Shown here piece after piece: positions 26,117-34,775 of a DNA stretch of 64,000 bases (within the stretch, counting starts at the first letter, position 1; every line of letters starts with the position of its first letter). Position numbers and translations under genes: made by a program. A model generated the notes under the pieces. The model saw nothing but the letters and a program-made list of their open reading frames with translations, did not search any database and was not told the DNA's origin. Source of the DNA: Phytomonospora endophytica (GTDB lineage: Bacteria; Actinomycetota; Actinomycetes; Mycobacteriales; Micromonosporaceae); contig NZ_JACHGT010000026.1 in the NCBI RefSeq assembly GCF_014202425.1, forward strand, positions 1-64,000. Reading direction: 5' to 3'.

Positions 26117-26163
26117 GTACCCCACGCCTAAAGTAAGGGGTACAGACGCGGAGGGAGGGGTAC
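26117..26163. promoter_or_regulatory. Three GTACCCC/GGGGTAC elements upstream of the unknown gene
   Basis: GTACCCC (26117-26123) and GGGGTAC (26137-26143) form an inverted repeat with a 13-bp spacer. A third copy, GGGGTAC (26157-26163), ends five bases before the ATG and overlaps the ribosome-binding region (GGAGGG). An operator set that could block both promoter and translation. Confidence 0.6.
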
Positions 26164-26167
26164 AAAA

Positions 26168-26797
26168 ATGCCCAGCCAGTTCGAGATCACCCTCAATGGA
26201 TTCGTCAACTTCCTGCGGACCCGCGGCGCCGCACGGGTGGACGTGGTAACCCGCCAGCTCACCCAGTACACCGAGCCTTACTCCCCGGCCCGGGACTTCT
26301 ACCGCCGGATCATCAACGCGATGGTCTCCGGCCGCCGTGCCAACGACGACGCGGCCATCTGCAAGGCGGTGCTCGACGCCGCCCCGCAGTACAAGAAGGC
26401 GCATTACGAGTCGGTCGTGGAAGGCTGGCTCAAGGTCCTGCCGGACTTCGCCGACACACGCCCCCTGCCGGTGCACACCGGGCGCTGGCACAACGAGTCC
26501 GTGACGGTGCGGGTGACCCCGCACATGCTCCTCGCCTTCCCCGACGGCCACAAGGAAGCCCTGTGGCTGTACGTGAAGGCCGACCCGCTGCCCGGCACCG
26601 ACGCCGAGGCGATGCTCTGGCTGGCCCGCGAGGCCATGCCCGAGATCTATGCGGGTGCCACACCCGTCGTCATCGATGTCCGCAGGGAGAAGGTCTGGCG
26701 CGCGACGCCCGACGGCGGCGAATACGGGGCCTGGCTCGAAGCCGAGGCCAACGGCTACAAGTTCCTCGCCGAGAGGTGGGAGGGCGCGCAGATCTAG
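26168..26797 (+). CDS. Conserved-looking protein of unknown function
   Basis: 209 residues, soluble, no signal or membrane segment. N-terminal half (MPSQFEITLNGFVNFLRTRG) is helical and basic; the C-terminal half has a beta-rich region (VTVRVTPHMLLAFPDGHKEA, ALWLYVKAD) and ends TPDGGEYGAWLEAEANGYKF. I do not recognise the family. The ATG at 26168 follows GGAGGGAGGGG. It is divergent from murQ and sits behind a set of GGGGTAC repeats, implying specific repression or activation. No partner gene is visible. Confidence 0.85.
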   Translation: MPSQFEITLNGFVNFLRTRGAARVDVVTRQLTQYTEPYSPARDFYRRIINAMVSGRRANDDAAICKAVLDAAPQYKKAHYESVVEGWLKVLPDFADTRPLPVHTGRWHNESVTVRVTPHMLLAFPDGHKEALWLYVKADPLPGTDAEAMLWLAREAMPEIYAGATPVVIDVRREKVWRATPDGGEYGAWLEAEANGYKFLAERWEGAQI

Positions 26798-26867
26798 CGC
26801 GCGGTCACGCCGTCGGCGGCGTCGTGGTGGACGCCGTGGACGGCCCCGGGGGTCTTGACTGGGAAGG

Positions 26868-26896
26868 GACGCCCCGCGCGAAACGCGTGGGGCGTC
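26868..26896. terminator. Terminator between convergent genes
   Basis: GACGCCCC (26868-26875) pairs with GGGGCGTC (26889-26896); the loop carries a further GCG/CGC pairing. It separates the unknown gene and the convergent cupin gene. Confidence 0.7.
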
Positions 26897-26907
26897 TCCT
26901 CGTGTCG

Positions 26908-27225
26908 TCAGGCGGCGGTGAACACCATGATCCGCGCCCCCGTCTCCGTGCCCGGCTGGTGCCGCGAACCCGGCCAGTAGTGCAGGAACGACCCGGCGGG
27001 GTAGCGCCGGCCGTTGTCGAGGAGCTCGCCGTCGGCGACGTAGACGAGCTCGTCGGCGGGGTGCTGGTCGACTTCCGGCCACCGGGTCCCGGGGGCGAAG
27101 TCGAAGGCGCGGGCGGCGACGGCGTTGCCGGGGAGGGCGAGGCGGGTGATGCCGGGGGCGATGTCGGTGGGGGTGATGTCGTCGAGGTGGACGCTGGTGA
27201 CGAAGTCTTCCGGTGCGGTGGTCAT
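26908..27225 (-). CDS. Small cupin protein (ChrR-like)
   Basis: 105 residues forming a single cupin barrel. Seen motifs are FAPGTRWPEVDQHPADELVY (metal-binding motif 1 with His and Glu) and GSFLHYWPGSRHQPGTETG (motif 2 with the second His). Such small cupins bind a divalent metal and act as dioxygenase-like or anti-sigma-like stress proteins; the substrate is unknown. ATG start at 27225. It is divergent from a GlxA-type regulator 72 bp away, which probably controls it. Confidence 0.88.
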   Translation of the reverse strand: MTTAPEDFVTSVHLDDITPTDIAPGITRLALPGNAVAARAFDFAPGTRWPEVDQHPADELVYVADGELLDNGRRYPAGSFLHYWPGSRHQPGTETGARIMVFTAA

Positions 27226-27296
27226 GGACTCGATCTTGTCCGCACGGTGCCGCGCCGGGCAGTGGCAGAGAAGTCATTGTTGGATATATTTCTGCC

Positions 27297-28235
27297 ATGC
27301 ATCGTGTCGTCGCGCTCGCCCATCCGCCGCAGTCGCCTTTCGAACTGGCCTGCGCGGCCGAGGTCTTCGGCCTGTCGCGGACGGGCCTGCCCGCGCGCTA
27401 CTCCTTCGCGGTCTGCGCGCTCGAACCCGGTGTCCTGCCGACGATCGCGGGCTACGGCATGACCGTCGGGCACGGCCTCGATCTCCTCGACGAGGCCGAG
27501 ACGGTCGTCATCCCCGGCTGGCAGGGCCGCGACGTCCCCGACGCGATCCTCACCGCCCTCCGCCGCGCGCACGCCCGTGGCGCCCGGATCCTCGCGATCT
27601 GCACGGCGGCCTTCGTGCTCGCCGAGGCCGGGCTCCTCGACGGGCGCCGGGCCACGACGCACTGGCGCGTGGCCGCCGCCCTGGCGGAGCGTTTCCCGCT
27701 GGTCGCCGTCGACGAGGACGTCCTGTACATCGACCACGGCGACGTCGCCACGAGCGCGGGAACCGCGGCGGGCGTCGACCTGTGCCTGCACGTCGTGCGC
27801 GGCGACCACGGTGCCGCCCACGCCGCCGAGATCGCGCGCCACATGGTCCTGCCGCCGCACCGGGAAGGCGGTCAGTCACAGTACGCGCGCCGGATCACGC
27901 CCGAGCCGGAAGGCTTCGGCGGGGTCCTGGAATGGGCCGCCGGGCGCCTCGGCACGGCCTTGACGGTCGAGGCGATGGCGGCGCGGGCACGCATGTCGTC
28001 GCGGACCTTCGCGCGGCGGTTCACCACCGAGCTCGGCGTCCCGCCCGGCGAGTGGGTCCTCGCCCGGCGGATCGACGCGGCCCGTGAGCTGCTGGAGCGC
28101 GACGAGCTGACCGTCGACGCGGTCGCCGGGAAGGTCGGGCTCGGCTCCGCCCTGAACCTGCGACGGCACTTCCGCGCCCGGCTGGGCACGACGCCCGCCG
28201 GCTACCGGCGGGCGTTCGGGGAGGCCCGGAGCTGA
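27297..28235 (+). CDS. GlxA-family transcriptional regulator (DJ-1/PfpI plus AraC HTH)
   Basis: 312 residues (MHRVVALAHPPQSPFELACA). The DJ-1/PfpI part contains TVVIPGWQGRD, ILAICTAAFVLAEAGLLDGR and RRATTHWRVA. The AraC part has TVEAMAARARMSSRTFARRF and VDAVAGKVGLGSALNLRRHF. It shares the order of motifs and many residues with the regulator at 19238. Divergent from the cupin gene, its likely target. It is followed one base later by the convergent end of the subtilase gene. Confidence 0.92.
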   Translation: MHRVVALAHPPQSPFELACAAEVFGLSRTGLPARYSFAVCALEPGVLPTIAGYGMTVGHGLDLLDEAETVVIPGWQGRDVPDAILTALRRAHARGARILAICTAAFVLAEAGLLDGRRATTHWRVAAALAERFPLVAVDEDVLYIDHGDVATSAGTAAGVDLCLHVVRGDHGAAHAAEIARHMVLPPHREGGQSQYARRITPEPEGFGGVLEWAAGRLGTALTVEAMAARARMSSRTFARRFTTELGVPPGEWVLARRIDAARELLERDELTVDAVAGKVGLGSALNLRRHFRARLGTTPAGYRRAFGEARS

Positions 28236-28236
28236 C

Positions 28237-30723
28237 CTACTCGGCGGCCTCCCGTGCCGCCGCCACGGCCGCGCCCGCGTTCACCACGCCGGCGCCGACC
28301 ACGTTCTTCGACCCGCCGCACTCGTCGAGGCCGCCCGGGATCTCCTCGTCGAGGATGTCCAGCGCACCCGTCGCCGGGGTCGCCGTCGACGCCAGGATCG
28401 CCTTCGTGCCGGCGATGTCGCCGATGAGCTTCGGGTTCGCCTGCCACATCAGCGCCACGACACCGGCCACGTGGGGCGTCGCCATCGACGTCCCCGACAG
28501 GGGCCCGAAGCCGCCACCCGGCAGCGAGGACACGACCTCGACGCCCGGCGCGGCGATGTCCGGCTTGGCCAGTCCGGTGCCGGAGACCGGGCCCCGGCTG
28601 GAGAACCCGGCGACCTTGGCCGCGTTGTCCACCGCGCCGACGGCGTACGACTCCGCGTACCGCGGTGGCGGCGTCGACGCGCTGCCGCACGTCGGTCCCG
28701 AGTTGCCCGCCGCCACGACCACGAAGATCCCCGCCGCCGAGAGCGCGTCGATCCCCGGGCCGAGCACGTTGACGTCGCAGCCCTCGATCGTCGGGCAGCC
28801 CCAGGAGTTGGTCAGCACGTGCGGGGCACGCGTCGGATCGCCCTGGGTGAACGGGTCCTCCCCCTTGGCGTAGGGCGCGAGCATGAACTGCAGGCACGCG
28901 ATGTAGTCCGCCGGGTTGCCCAGGTTGCGGCCGAGGTTCATGCACCCGACCCACGACGCTCCCGGCGCCACGCCGATCCCGTCGTTCCCGAGCGCCAGTC
29001 CCAGCGCGTGTGTGCCGTGACCGTTGGGATCGTTCGGGGTCGTGGTGCCGCCGTTGGGATCGAACCACGAGTCGTCCCCGCCGCGATAGCCGTCGGCGAG
29101 CGCCGGATGTGTGCCGTCGACGCCGGAGTCGGAGATGCCGATGGTGATCCCGGTTCCGTCCACGTCGGACGCCCAGGCGTCGGGGGCGCCGATCATCGAG
29201 ATGTTGGGCTGGGTCGCGTTCAGCGGCACCGTGGGGCCGTTCATCACCGGCGCCGGTTCGGGTACGGGCCGCAGTTGTGGGCTGAGCAGGACGGCGGCGA
29301 CGTCGTCGCGGTCGTCGAGCCACAGCCGTGACTCCAGGCCGGTCTCGACTTCGATCGCGTTGACGAGGTAGTAGGGCGTGTAGTTCAGTCCGCGGTCGTC
29401 CAGCTCGGATCGCAGCGACGCCTGGGTCTCCTCGGCGTGCGCGACGAGCCGCCGGTAGGTCTCGGTGAGCCGCTGGTTCCGGTCGGGGATCGCGTCGACG
29501 CCGGTGAGGTCGGCCTGGCTGCCGAGGACGACGACGACCCGCTCGCCGTTGAAGCCGGGATTGCCGGTGAAGTAGACGGCGCACGCGGTCGCCACGACCA
29601 GGACGGTCACCGCCGCGCCGACGGCGGGCAGCCGCAGCAGTCTGCGTGCGCCGGCCCAGTACACGACGGCGAGGACCCAGGCCGCGACGACCGCGATGAG
29701 CAGCGCGATCCCGGCCCAGCGGCCGAAGTCCTCGGGTCCGAGGATCAGCGGCAGGAACTCGTCGGAGTCCACGAAGGCGAGGGGCCCGAAGGCCGCCGGG
29801 GCGACCGCGAAGGCCACCACCTGCCCGGCCCGTGCCGATCCGCGCTGGAGCGCGGCGATAGCGAAGCCCAGCGCCGACAGCATCACCATCAGCGGGACCT
29901 GCACGCCCGTCCCACCGACCGACGCGCCCAGCACGTACAGTCCGGCTCCGGCCGCGGCGCCCCCGCCGAGCACGAGTTTCCAGCCGCCGAGGCCGGTGAA
30001 CGGCGCCCAGAAGCGCCGTCCGAGGACCGTCCCGGCCAGGGCCGCGAGCCCGACGGCCGCCACGGCCGCCGCGAGGGTCTCCCACACGCTGCCCAGGCCG
30101 CCCGCCCACAGCCAGGGCAGCAACGCCACGCCGCCCGCGACGGCCGCCCACCACTGCCGTGCCCCAGCGGCGGGTTCGCCATGCACGCCGACGGCGGGGA
30201 CCTCACCACGTCGCAGTCGCCGCACCAGCCACGCGATCCCCGCGAGCAGTAGCGCCCCGACCCCTTGCACCCCGAGCAGTACCTCGTTGGCGACGCCCGG
30301 CACGAGCCTCGTCGCGGCCAGCACCAGCAGGACCGCCGCCGCCGACAGCCACGCTCCGCCGGTCACCCACAGCGCCCGCCACCGCCGCATGAACAGCATC
30401 GGCAGGGCGCCCGCGGCGACCATGATCGCGTTGGCGATCCCGACCATCGTCCACAGCGTCGCCGGGACCTTCTCGTCGGTGCCGAGGAGCCACTGCCACC
30501 ACACCCACGCGCCGGTCTGGAACACGAAGGTCCAGGTCACCGCCCACAGCCCGGCGAGCACGGCGTAAACGGCGGCCAGCGGGCCCCACGTCGACGGCCG
30601 CTCGGGCGGCGCGGCCGGCGGGGGCGGCGGTTCGAGCGTGCCGACGGACGTGGGCGGCGGCGACGGAGGCGCGGCCTCCAGTCGGCCTTCGGGCGCGGGC
30701 GGCTGCGGCGTCGACTCGGTCAC
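28237..30723 (-). CDS. Membrane-integrated subtilisin-like protease (S8) with about eleven N-terminal helices
   Basis: 828 residues. After a Pro-rich cytosolic tail (1-45), about eleven hydrophobic helices fill residues 45-405. Then comes an I9-like propeptide region (VVVVLGSQADLTG, SLRSELDDRGLNYTPYYLVN) and a subtilase domain: catalytic Asp in GISDSGVDGTHP, His in PNGHGTHALGLA, oxyanion Asn in VVVAAGNSGPTCG and Ser in LSGTSMATPHVAG. The protease would act outside the membrane. Typical actinobacterial subtilases have a signal peptide or one helix; the polytopic front half is unusual and could be a sensor, channel or export module. ATG start. Convergent with the GlxA-type gene and divergent from the injection-type toxin gene, 108 bp away. 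Confidence 0.93.
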   Translation of the reverse strand: MTESTPQPPAPEGRLEAAPPSPPPTSVGTLEPPPPPAAPPERPSTWGPLAAVYAVLAGLWAVTWTFVFQTGAWVWWQWLLGTDEKVPATLWTMVGIANAIMVAAGALPMLFMRRWRALWVTGGAWLSAAAVLLVLAATRLVPGVANEVLLGVQGVGALLLAGIAWLVRRLRRGEVPAVGVHGEPAAGARQWWAAVAGGVALLPWLWAGGLGSVWETLAAAVAAVGLAALAGTVLGRRFWAPFTGLGGWKLVLGGGAAAGAGLYVLGASVGGTGVQVPLMVMLSALGFAIAALQRGSARAGQVVAFAVAPAAFGPLAFVDSDEFLPLILGPEDFGRWAGIALLIAVVAAWVLAVVYWAGARRLLRLPAVGAAVTVLVVATACAVYFTGNPGFNGERVVVVLGSQADLTGVDAIPDRNQRLTETYRRLVAHAEETQASLRSELDDRGLNYTPYYLVNAIEVETGLESRLWLDDRDDVAAVLLSPQLRPVPEPAPVMNGPTVPLNATQPNISMIGAPDAWASDVDGTGITIGISDSGVDGTHPALADGYRGGDDSWFDPNGGTTTPNDPNGHGTHALGLALGNDGIGVAPGASWVGCMNLGRNLGNPADYIACLQFMLAPYAKGEDPFTQGDPTRAPHVLTNSWGCPTIEGCDVNVLGPGIDALSAAGIFVVVAAGNSGPTCGSASTPPPRYAESYAVGAVDNAAKVAGFSSRGPVSGTGLAKPDIAAPGVEVVSSLPGGGFGPLSGTSMATPHVAGVVALMWQANPKLIGDIAGTKAILASTATPATGALDILDEEIPGGLDECGGSKNVVGAGVVNAGAAVAAAREAAE

Positions 30724-30831
30724 GCGTCGACTCTAGGCCGTTCCCGCCCGGGCGGCTCGGAGCGACGTCGCCCGAAAACCTGCCCCGAGGGGCATGACCT
30801 GCGAAGACTCCGCCGATGAGAATGGAAGGCG

Positions 30832-33039
30832 GTGGGGAACCTGGAACACGGGCGGTCCGAGGACCGTCCGGCACGTCGTTCCCGCGAGAGGCCGGGGGCC
30901 GATCGATCGGGCCGTCACCCCCTGCTCGGTATCCAGCGGACGGCGGGCAACCGGGCCGCCGTCGCCTACGTCCAGCGCGAGAAGCTCACTTCCAGCGCGA
31001 TCGTGCACGAGCACCGGCAGCTGACCCCTGATGCCACCGCCACCGAGAAGCTCCTCGACCGCGTCATCGCCGAGCTGGGCTGGTCGGCGACGATCGCCTG
31101 GGCCGAACGTTTCATCACCGCCGAGCCGGCACAGGACTTCAGGTACGGCACCGACCTCGACCTCACCGGCCGCTGCCGACAGCGCCTGCGCAACGAGATG
31201 CAGCGGCGCCGGAACATGGCCGAGGACCTCACCGGCCCGCTCGGGCGCGACCTCGGCGACGTCGTCTTCGCCTCGGGCCGCTTCATCACCAGGGCCAACG
31301 AGGTCACCACCGAACTGCTCAAGCGCAGCGAGACCCAGCTCAAGGGCGAGATGGCCCACTACGGGCTCAAAGAGAACACCTTCCTGGGCATCACCACGAG
31401 CTACTCGATGGACGACGGCCCCCTCCAGACCGGCCTGCGCGACGCCGCCCGCCGCCTGGCCGGCAAGCGGACCGAGACCGACCGGGTCTCGGCCGCGTTC
31501 ACCGCCGCCGACAAGGCCGCCGCCGACGACGCCCGCAAGATCGAGCTGTTCCTGCCCGGCGTCTCACCCGCCGTCCAGGCCCGCGAGGCGGCCCGCAAGA
31601 CCTGGGTCGCCGCCGAGGACGAGTACCACGCCGCCTGCGCCAAGGAGCAGATCGAATACCCCGTCCTGGCGGCCTACACCAAGCAGGACGACGCCGCCAC
31701 CCGTCTGTTCGACCTGGTCGGCAAGAGCAGGCAGGGCCTCGCGGCCTCCCTGTACTCGACCATCGACGAACGCCTCAAGAGCATCAAAGAGGTCCGCGAG
31801 GCCATCGGGACCAAGGACTACAACCCGTGGAAGCACTCGCGCGTCGTCGGGCTCACCAAGACCCAGATGGCCCTGGCGCCCTGGGAGGCCCGGATCGTCG
31901 ACGAGAAGGCCGCCGCGTCGGCGAAAGGCGCCGACGCGTCGATGGTCGCCAAGATCGCCGCGGTCGTCAGCATCGGGCTCGGCCTCCTCGGTGCGATCCC
32001 CAGCGGCGGCGGCACCCTCCTCGCCGGGCTCGCGGTGGCCTCGGCCGCCGTCGGCGCCGCCTTCAGCCTCAACAACCTCTACGAGCACTACAAGGAGTAC
32101 AGCCTCGCCAAGGCCGAGAACATGATGAGCCTCGACCAGGCCCAGGCGATCTCCACCGACGAGCCGGGGCTGCTGTGGCTGGCCCTCGACCTGATCGACC
32201 TCGGTTTGAGCTTCACCGGGGCGATGGACGCCTTCAAGAAACTGCGCACGGCGATGGCGCTGGTCGAGAAGGGCGGTGTCAAGGCGATGATCGGGCTCAA
32301 CGCCGAGATGGGCCGGGCCGCGCTGCCCGCGACGACCCGAGGTCGCCTGTTCGCCGCGCTCTTCGAGAAGCTCGGCGGCGGCAAGAGCGCCGCCGAGGCC
32401 CTGGAGCAGCTCCTCGCCCAGATCGCCGCCGCCGCCGAGAAGGACGGGCCGCGGCAGGCCCTGGCGAAAGCCGTCGACGGTGCCGCGACCAACCTCGTCG
32501 CGGGCAAGAAGATCGCCTTCTACCTGCCCGGCAACGCCGGCGGCACCCTCGGCGAGTTCAAGCGCATCGTCCGCGCGTCCGGCCAGGTCCCCGCCGCCGA
32601 GGTCGACGCCCACGCCATCGCCTTGATGAGGGACTTCGGCCGGAAGAACTATCACGGCTTCTACTCCGGGCGCGGTGACTTCATCATCCTGCGCGCCGGT
32701 GACGACATGGCCAGCGCGCTCACCCACGAGCTGGCGCACCGGGCGCAGAGCGTCCAGGGCCGCCTGCAGTCCCTGGGGACCCTGCGGGCGGAGTTCCAGT
32801 CGCACCGGATGCAGCGCGAGATGCTGCTGGCGCTGCCCGAGGAGATCGTCGCCAAGAGCGCCTCGAAGGAGCTGGTGCACAAGACCGACGAGGAGATCAT
32901 CGCCTTCCTCAAGCAGCACCCCGAGTACGGCCCCAAGATCAAACTGGAGGCGGCCGACGCGAGCATCGCCGACATCGACCCCGTGGGCGACGCCAAGATG
33001 GTCGAGGACTGGTTCCTCGACGGGACCGTCGGCAAGTGA
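30832..33039 (+). CDS. Putative contractile-injection-system cargo with membrane hairpin and C-terminal HExxH zinc-protease domain
   Basis: 735 residues. The N-terminus (about 30 disordered, Arg-rich residues) is followed by [18 protein letters not shown] (31-48), the LxxLQRxAGNxAV-type motif typical of proteins linked to extracellular contractile injection systems (DUF4157-type and their toxins). Residues 60-370 are helical and charged, with coiled-coil character. Two hydrophobic helices split by PSGGG lie near 370-415, like a membrane-insertion hairpin. The C-terminal part contains LTHELAH (HExxH at 632-636) with a possible third ligand Glu654 (RAEFQSH), a gluzincin-like pattern. No sheath, tube or baseplate gene is present, so it would be an orphan cargo loaded in trans. 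GTG start at 30832; the ribosome-binding site is weak. No immunity gene is obvious. Confidence 0.8.
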   Translation: MGNLEHGRSEDRPARRSRERPGADRSGRHPLLGIQRTAGNRAAVAYVQREKLTSSAIVHEHRQLTPDATATEKLLDRVIAELGWSATIAWAERFITAEPAQDFRYGTDLDLTGRCRQRLRNEMQRRRNMAEDLTGPLGRDLGDVVFASGRFITRANEVTTELLKRSETQLKGEMAHYGLKENTFLGITTSYSMDDGPLQTGLRDAARRLAGKRTETDRVSAAFTAADKAAADDARKIELFLPGVSPAVQAREAARKTWVAAEDEYHAACAKEQIEYPVLAAYTKQDDAATRLFDLVGKSRQGLAASLYSTIDERLKSIKEVREAIGTKDYNPWKHSRVVGLTKTQMALAPWEARIVDEKAAASAKGADASMVAKIAAVVSIGLGLLGAIPSGGGTLLAGLAVASAAVGAAFSLNNLYEHYKEYSLAKAENMMSLDQAQAISTDEPGLLWLALDLIDLGLSFTGAMDAFKKLRTAMALVEKGGVKAMIGLNAEMGRAALPATTRGRLFAALFEKLGGGKSAAEALEQLLAQIAAAAEKDGPRQALAKAVDGAATNLVAGKKIAFYLPGNAGGTLGEFKRIVRASGQVPAAEVDAHAIALMRDFGRKNYHGFYSGRGDFIILRAGDDMASALTHELAHRAQSVQGRLQSLGTLRAEFQSHRMQREMLLALPEEIVAKSASKELVHKTDEEIIAFLKQHPEYGPKIKLEAADASIADIDPVGDAKMVEDWFLDGTVGK

Positions 33040-33095
33040 ATGCCCTAGCGCACCACAGCCTCCCGCATCCGGTGATCATCGGTACGCTCGGCCTC

Positions 33096-34775
33096 ATGAC
33101 CGAGAGCAACGACGCTCCCACGAGCGGACCCCGACCGGTGCGAGCCCCCGTCGGCACGGCCCTGACCTGCGACAACTGGCAGACCGAGGCCGCATACCGG
33201 ATGCTCCAGAACAACCTGGACCCCGACGTCGCCGAGGCCCCCGACCAGCTCGTCGTCTACGGCGGCACCGGCAAGGCGGCCCGCGACTGGCCGAGCTTCG
33301 ACGCCCTCCTGCGTACGCTGACCACGCTCAAGGCCGACGAGACCATGCTCGTCCAAAGTGGACGGCCGGTCGGCGTCATGCAGACCCACGAGTGGGCGCC
33401 GAGGGTGCTGCTGGCCAACTCGAACCTGGTCGGCGACTGGGCGACCTGGCCGGAGTTCCGCCGCCTTGAGCAGCTCGGGCTGATGATGTACGGCCAGATG
33501 ACGGCCGGTTCCTGGATCTACATCGGCACCCAGGGCATCCTCCAGGGCACCTACGAGACCTTCGCGGCCGTCGCCGAGAAGCGCTTCGGCGGCACCCTCG
33601 CCGGGACGCTCACCCTCACCGCCGGTTGCGGCGGGATGGGCGGCGCGCAGCCCCTCGCGGTCACCATGAACGGCGGGGCCTGCCTGATCATCGACGTCGA
33701 CCCGGTGCGCCTGCGCCGCCGCGTCGAGACCCGCTACCTCGACGTCGTCGCCGCCGACCTCGACGAGGCCGTGAAACTGGCCGTCGACGCGCGCACGGCG
33801 AAGAAGGCGTTGTCGGTCGGCGTCGTCGGCAACGCCGCCGTCCTCGTCCCGAAACTGCTGCGGATGGGCGTGCCGATCGACATCGTCACCGACCAGACCT
33901 CCGCGCACGACCCCCTCGCGTACCTGCCCGACGGCATCGACCTGCCCGACGCGCCCGACTACGCCGCCAGGAAACCCGAGGAGTTCACCGACCGCTCGCG
34001 CCAGGCGATGGCCAAGCACGTCGAGGCCATGGTCGGGTTCATGGACGCCGGTGCCGAGGTCTTCGACTACGGCAACAGCATCCGCGGCGAGGCGAAACTC
34101 GGCGGCTACGACCGCGCCTTCGACTTCCCCGGCTTCGTTCCCGCCTACATCCGGCCACTGTTCTGTGAGGGCAAGGGCCCGTTCCGCTGGGCGGCGCTGT
34201 CCGGCGACCCCTCCGACATCCACAAGACCGACAAGGCGATCCTCGACCTCTTCCCCGAAAACGAATCCCTCGCCCGCTGGATCAAACTCGCCGGCGAGCG
34301 CGTCGCCTTCCAGGGCCTCCCCGCCCGCATCTGCTGGCTCGGCTACGGCGAGCGCGACAAAGCCGGCGAACGCTTCAACGAGATGGTCGCCGACGGGACG
34401 CTCAAGGCGCCGCTGGTGATCGGCCGCGACCACCTCGACTGCGGCTCGGTCGCCTCCCCGTACCGGGAGACCGAGTCCATGTTGGACGGATCGGACGCGA
34501 TCGCCGACTGGCCGCTGCTCAACGCGATGGTCAACGTCGCCTCGGGTGCCTCGTGGGTGTCGATCCACCACGGTGGCGGCGTCGGGATGGGCCGGTCGAT
34601 CCACGCCGGGCAGGTGACCGTCGCCGACGGCACGGCCCTTGCCGCGCAGAAGATCCAGCGCGTCCTCACCAACGACCCGGGCATGGGCGTCATCCGCCAC
34701 GTCGACGCCGGTTACGAGCGGGCCGAACAGGTCGCCGCCGAGACCGGCGTGCGCGTCCCGATGCGGGAGGGCTGA
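33096..34775 (+). CDS. hutU: Urocanate hydratase
   Basis: 559 residues, family length. Landmarks are [34 protein letters not shown], the NAD+-binding [26 protein letters not shown] with the region of the catalytic residues, and [18 protein letters not shown]. It converts urocanate to imidazolone propionate in histidine breakdown. The ATG at 33096 (MTESNDAP) is chosen although an in-frame ATG exists at 33036. Its stop overlaps the next start by one base. hutH is not in the window. Two exact copies of GTCCA-N3-TGGAC lie in this gene. Confidence 0.97.
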   Translation: MTESNDAPTSGPRPVRAPVGTALTCDNWQTEAAYRMLQNNLDPDVAEAPDQLVVYGGTGKAARDWPSFDALLRTLTTLKADETMLVQSGRPVGVMQTHEWAPRVLLANSNLVGDWATWPEFRRLEQLGLMMYGQMTAGSWIYIGTQGILQGTYETFAAVAEKRFGGTLAGTLTLTAGCGGMGGAQPLAVTMNGGACLIIDVDPVRLRRRVETRYLDVVAADLDEAVKLAVDARTAKKALSVGVVGNAAVLVPKLLRMGVPIDIVTDQTSAHDPLAYLPDGIDLPDAPDYAARKPEEFTDRSRQAMAKHVEAMVGFMDAGAEVFDYGNSIRGEAKLGGYDRAFDFPGFVPAYIRPLFCEGKGPFRWAALSGDPSDIHKTDKAILDLFPENESLARWIKLAGERVAFQGLPARICWLGYGERDKAGERFNEMVADGTLKAPLVIGRDHLDCGSVASPYRETESMLDGSDAIADWPLLNAMVNVASGASWVSIHHGGGVGMGRSIHAGQVTVADGTALAAQKIQRVLTNDPGMGVIRHVDAGYERAEQVAAETGVRVPMREG

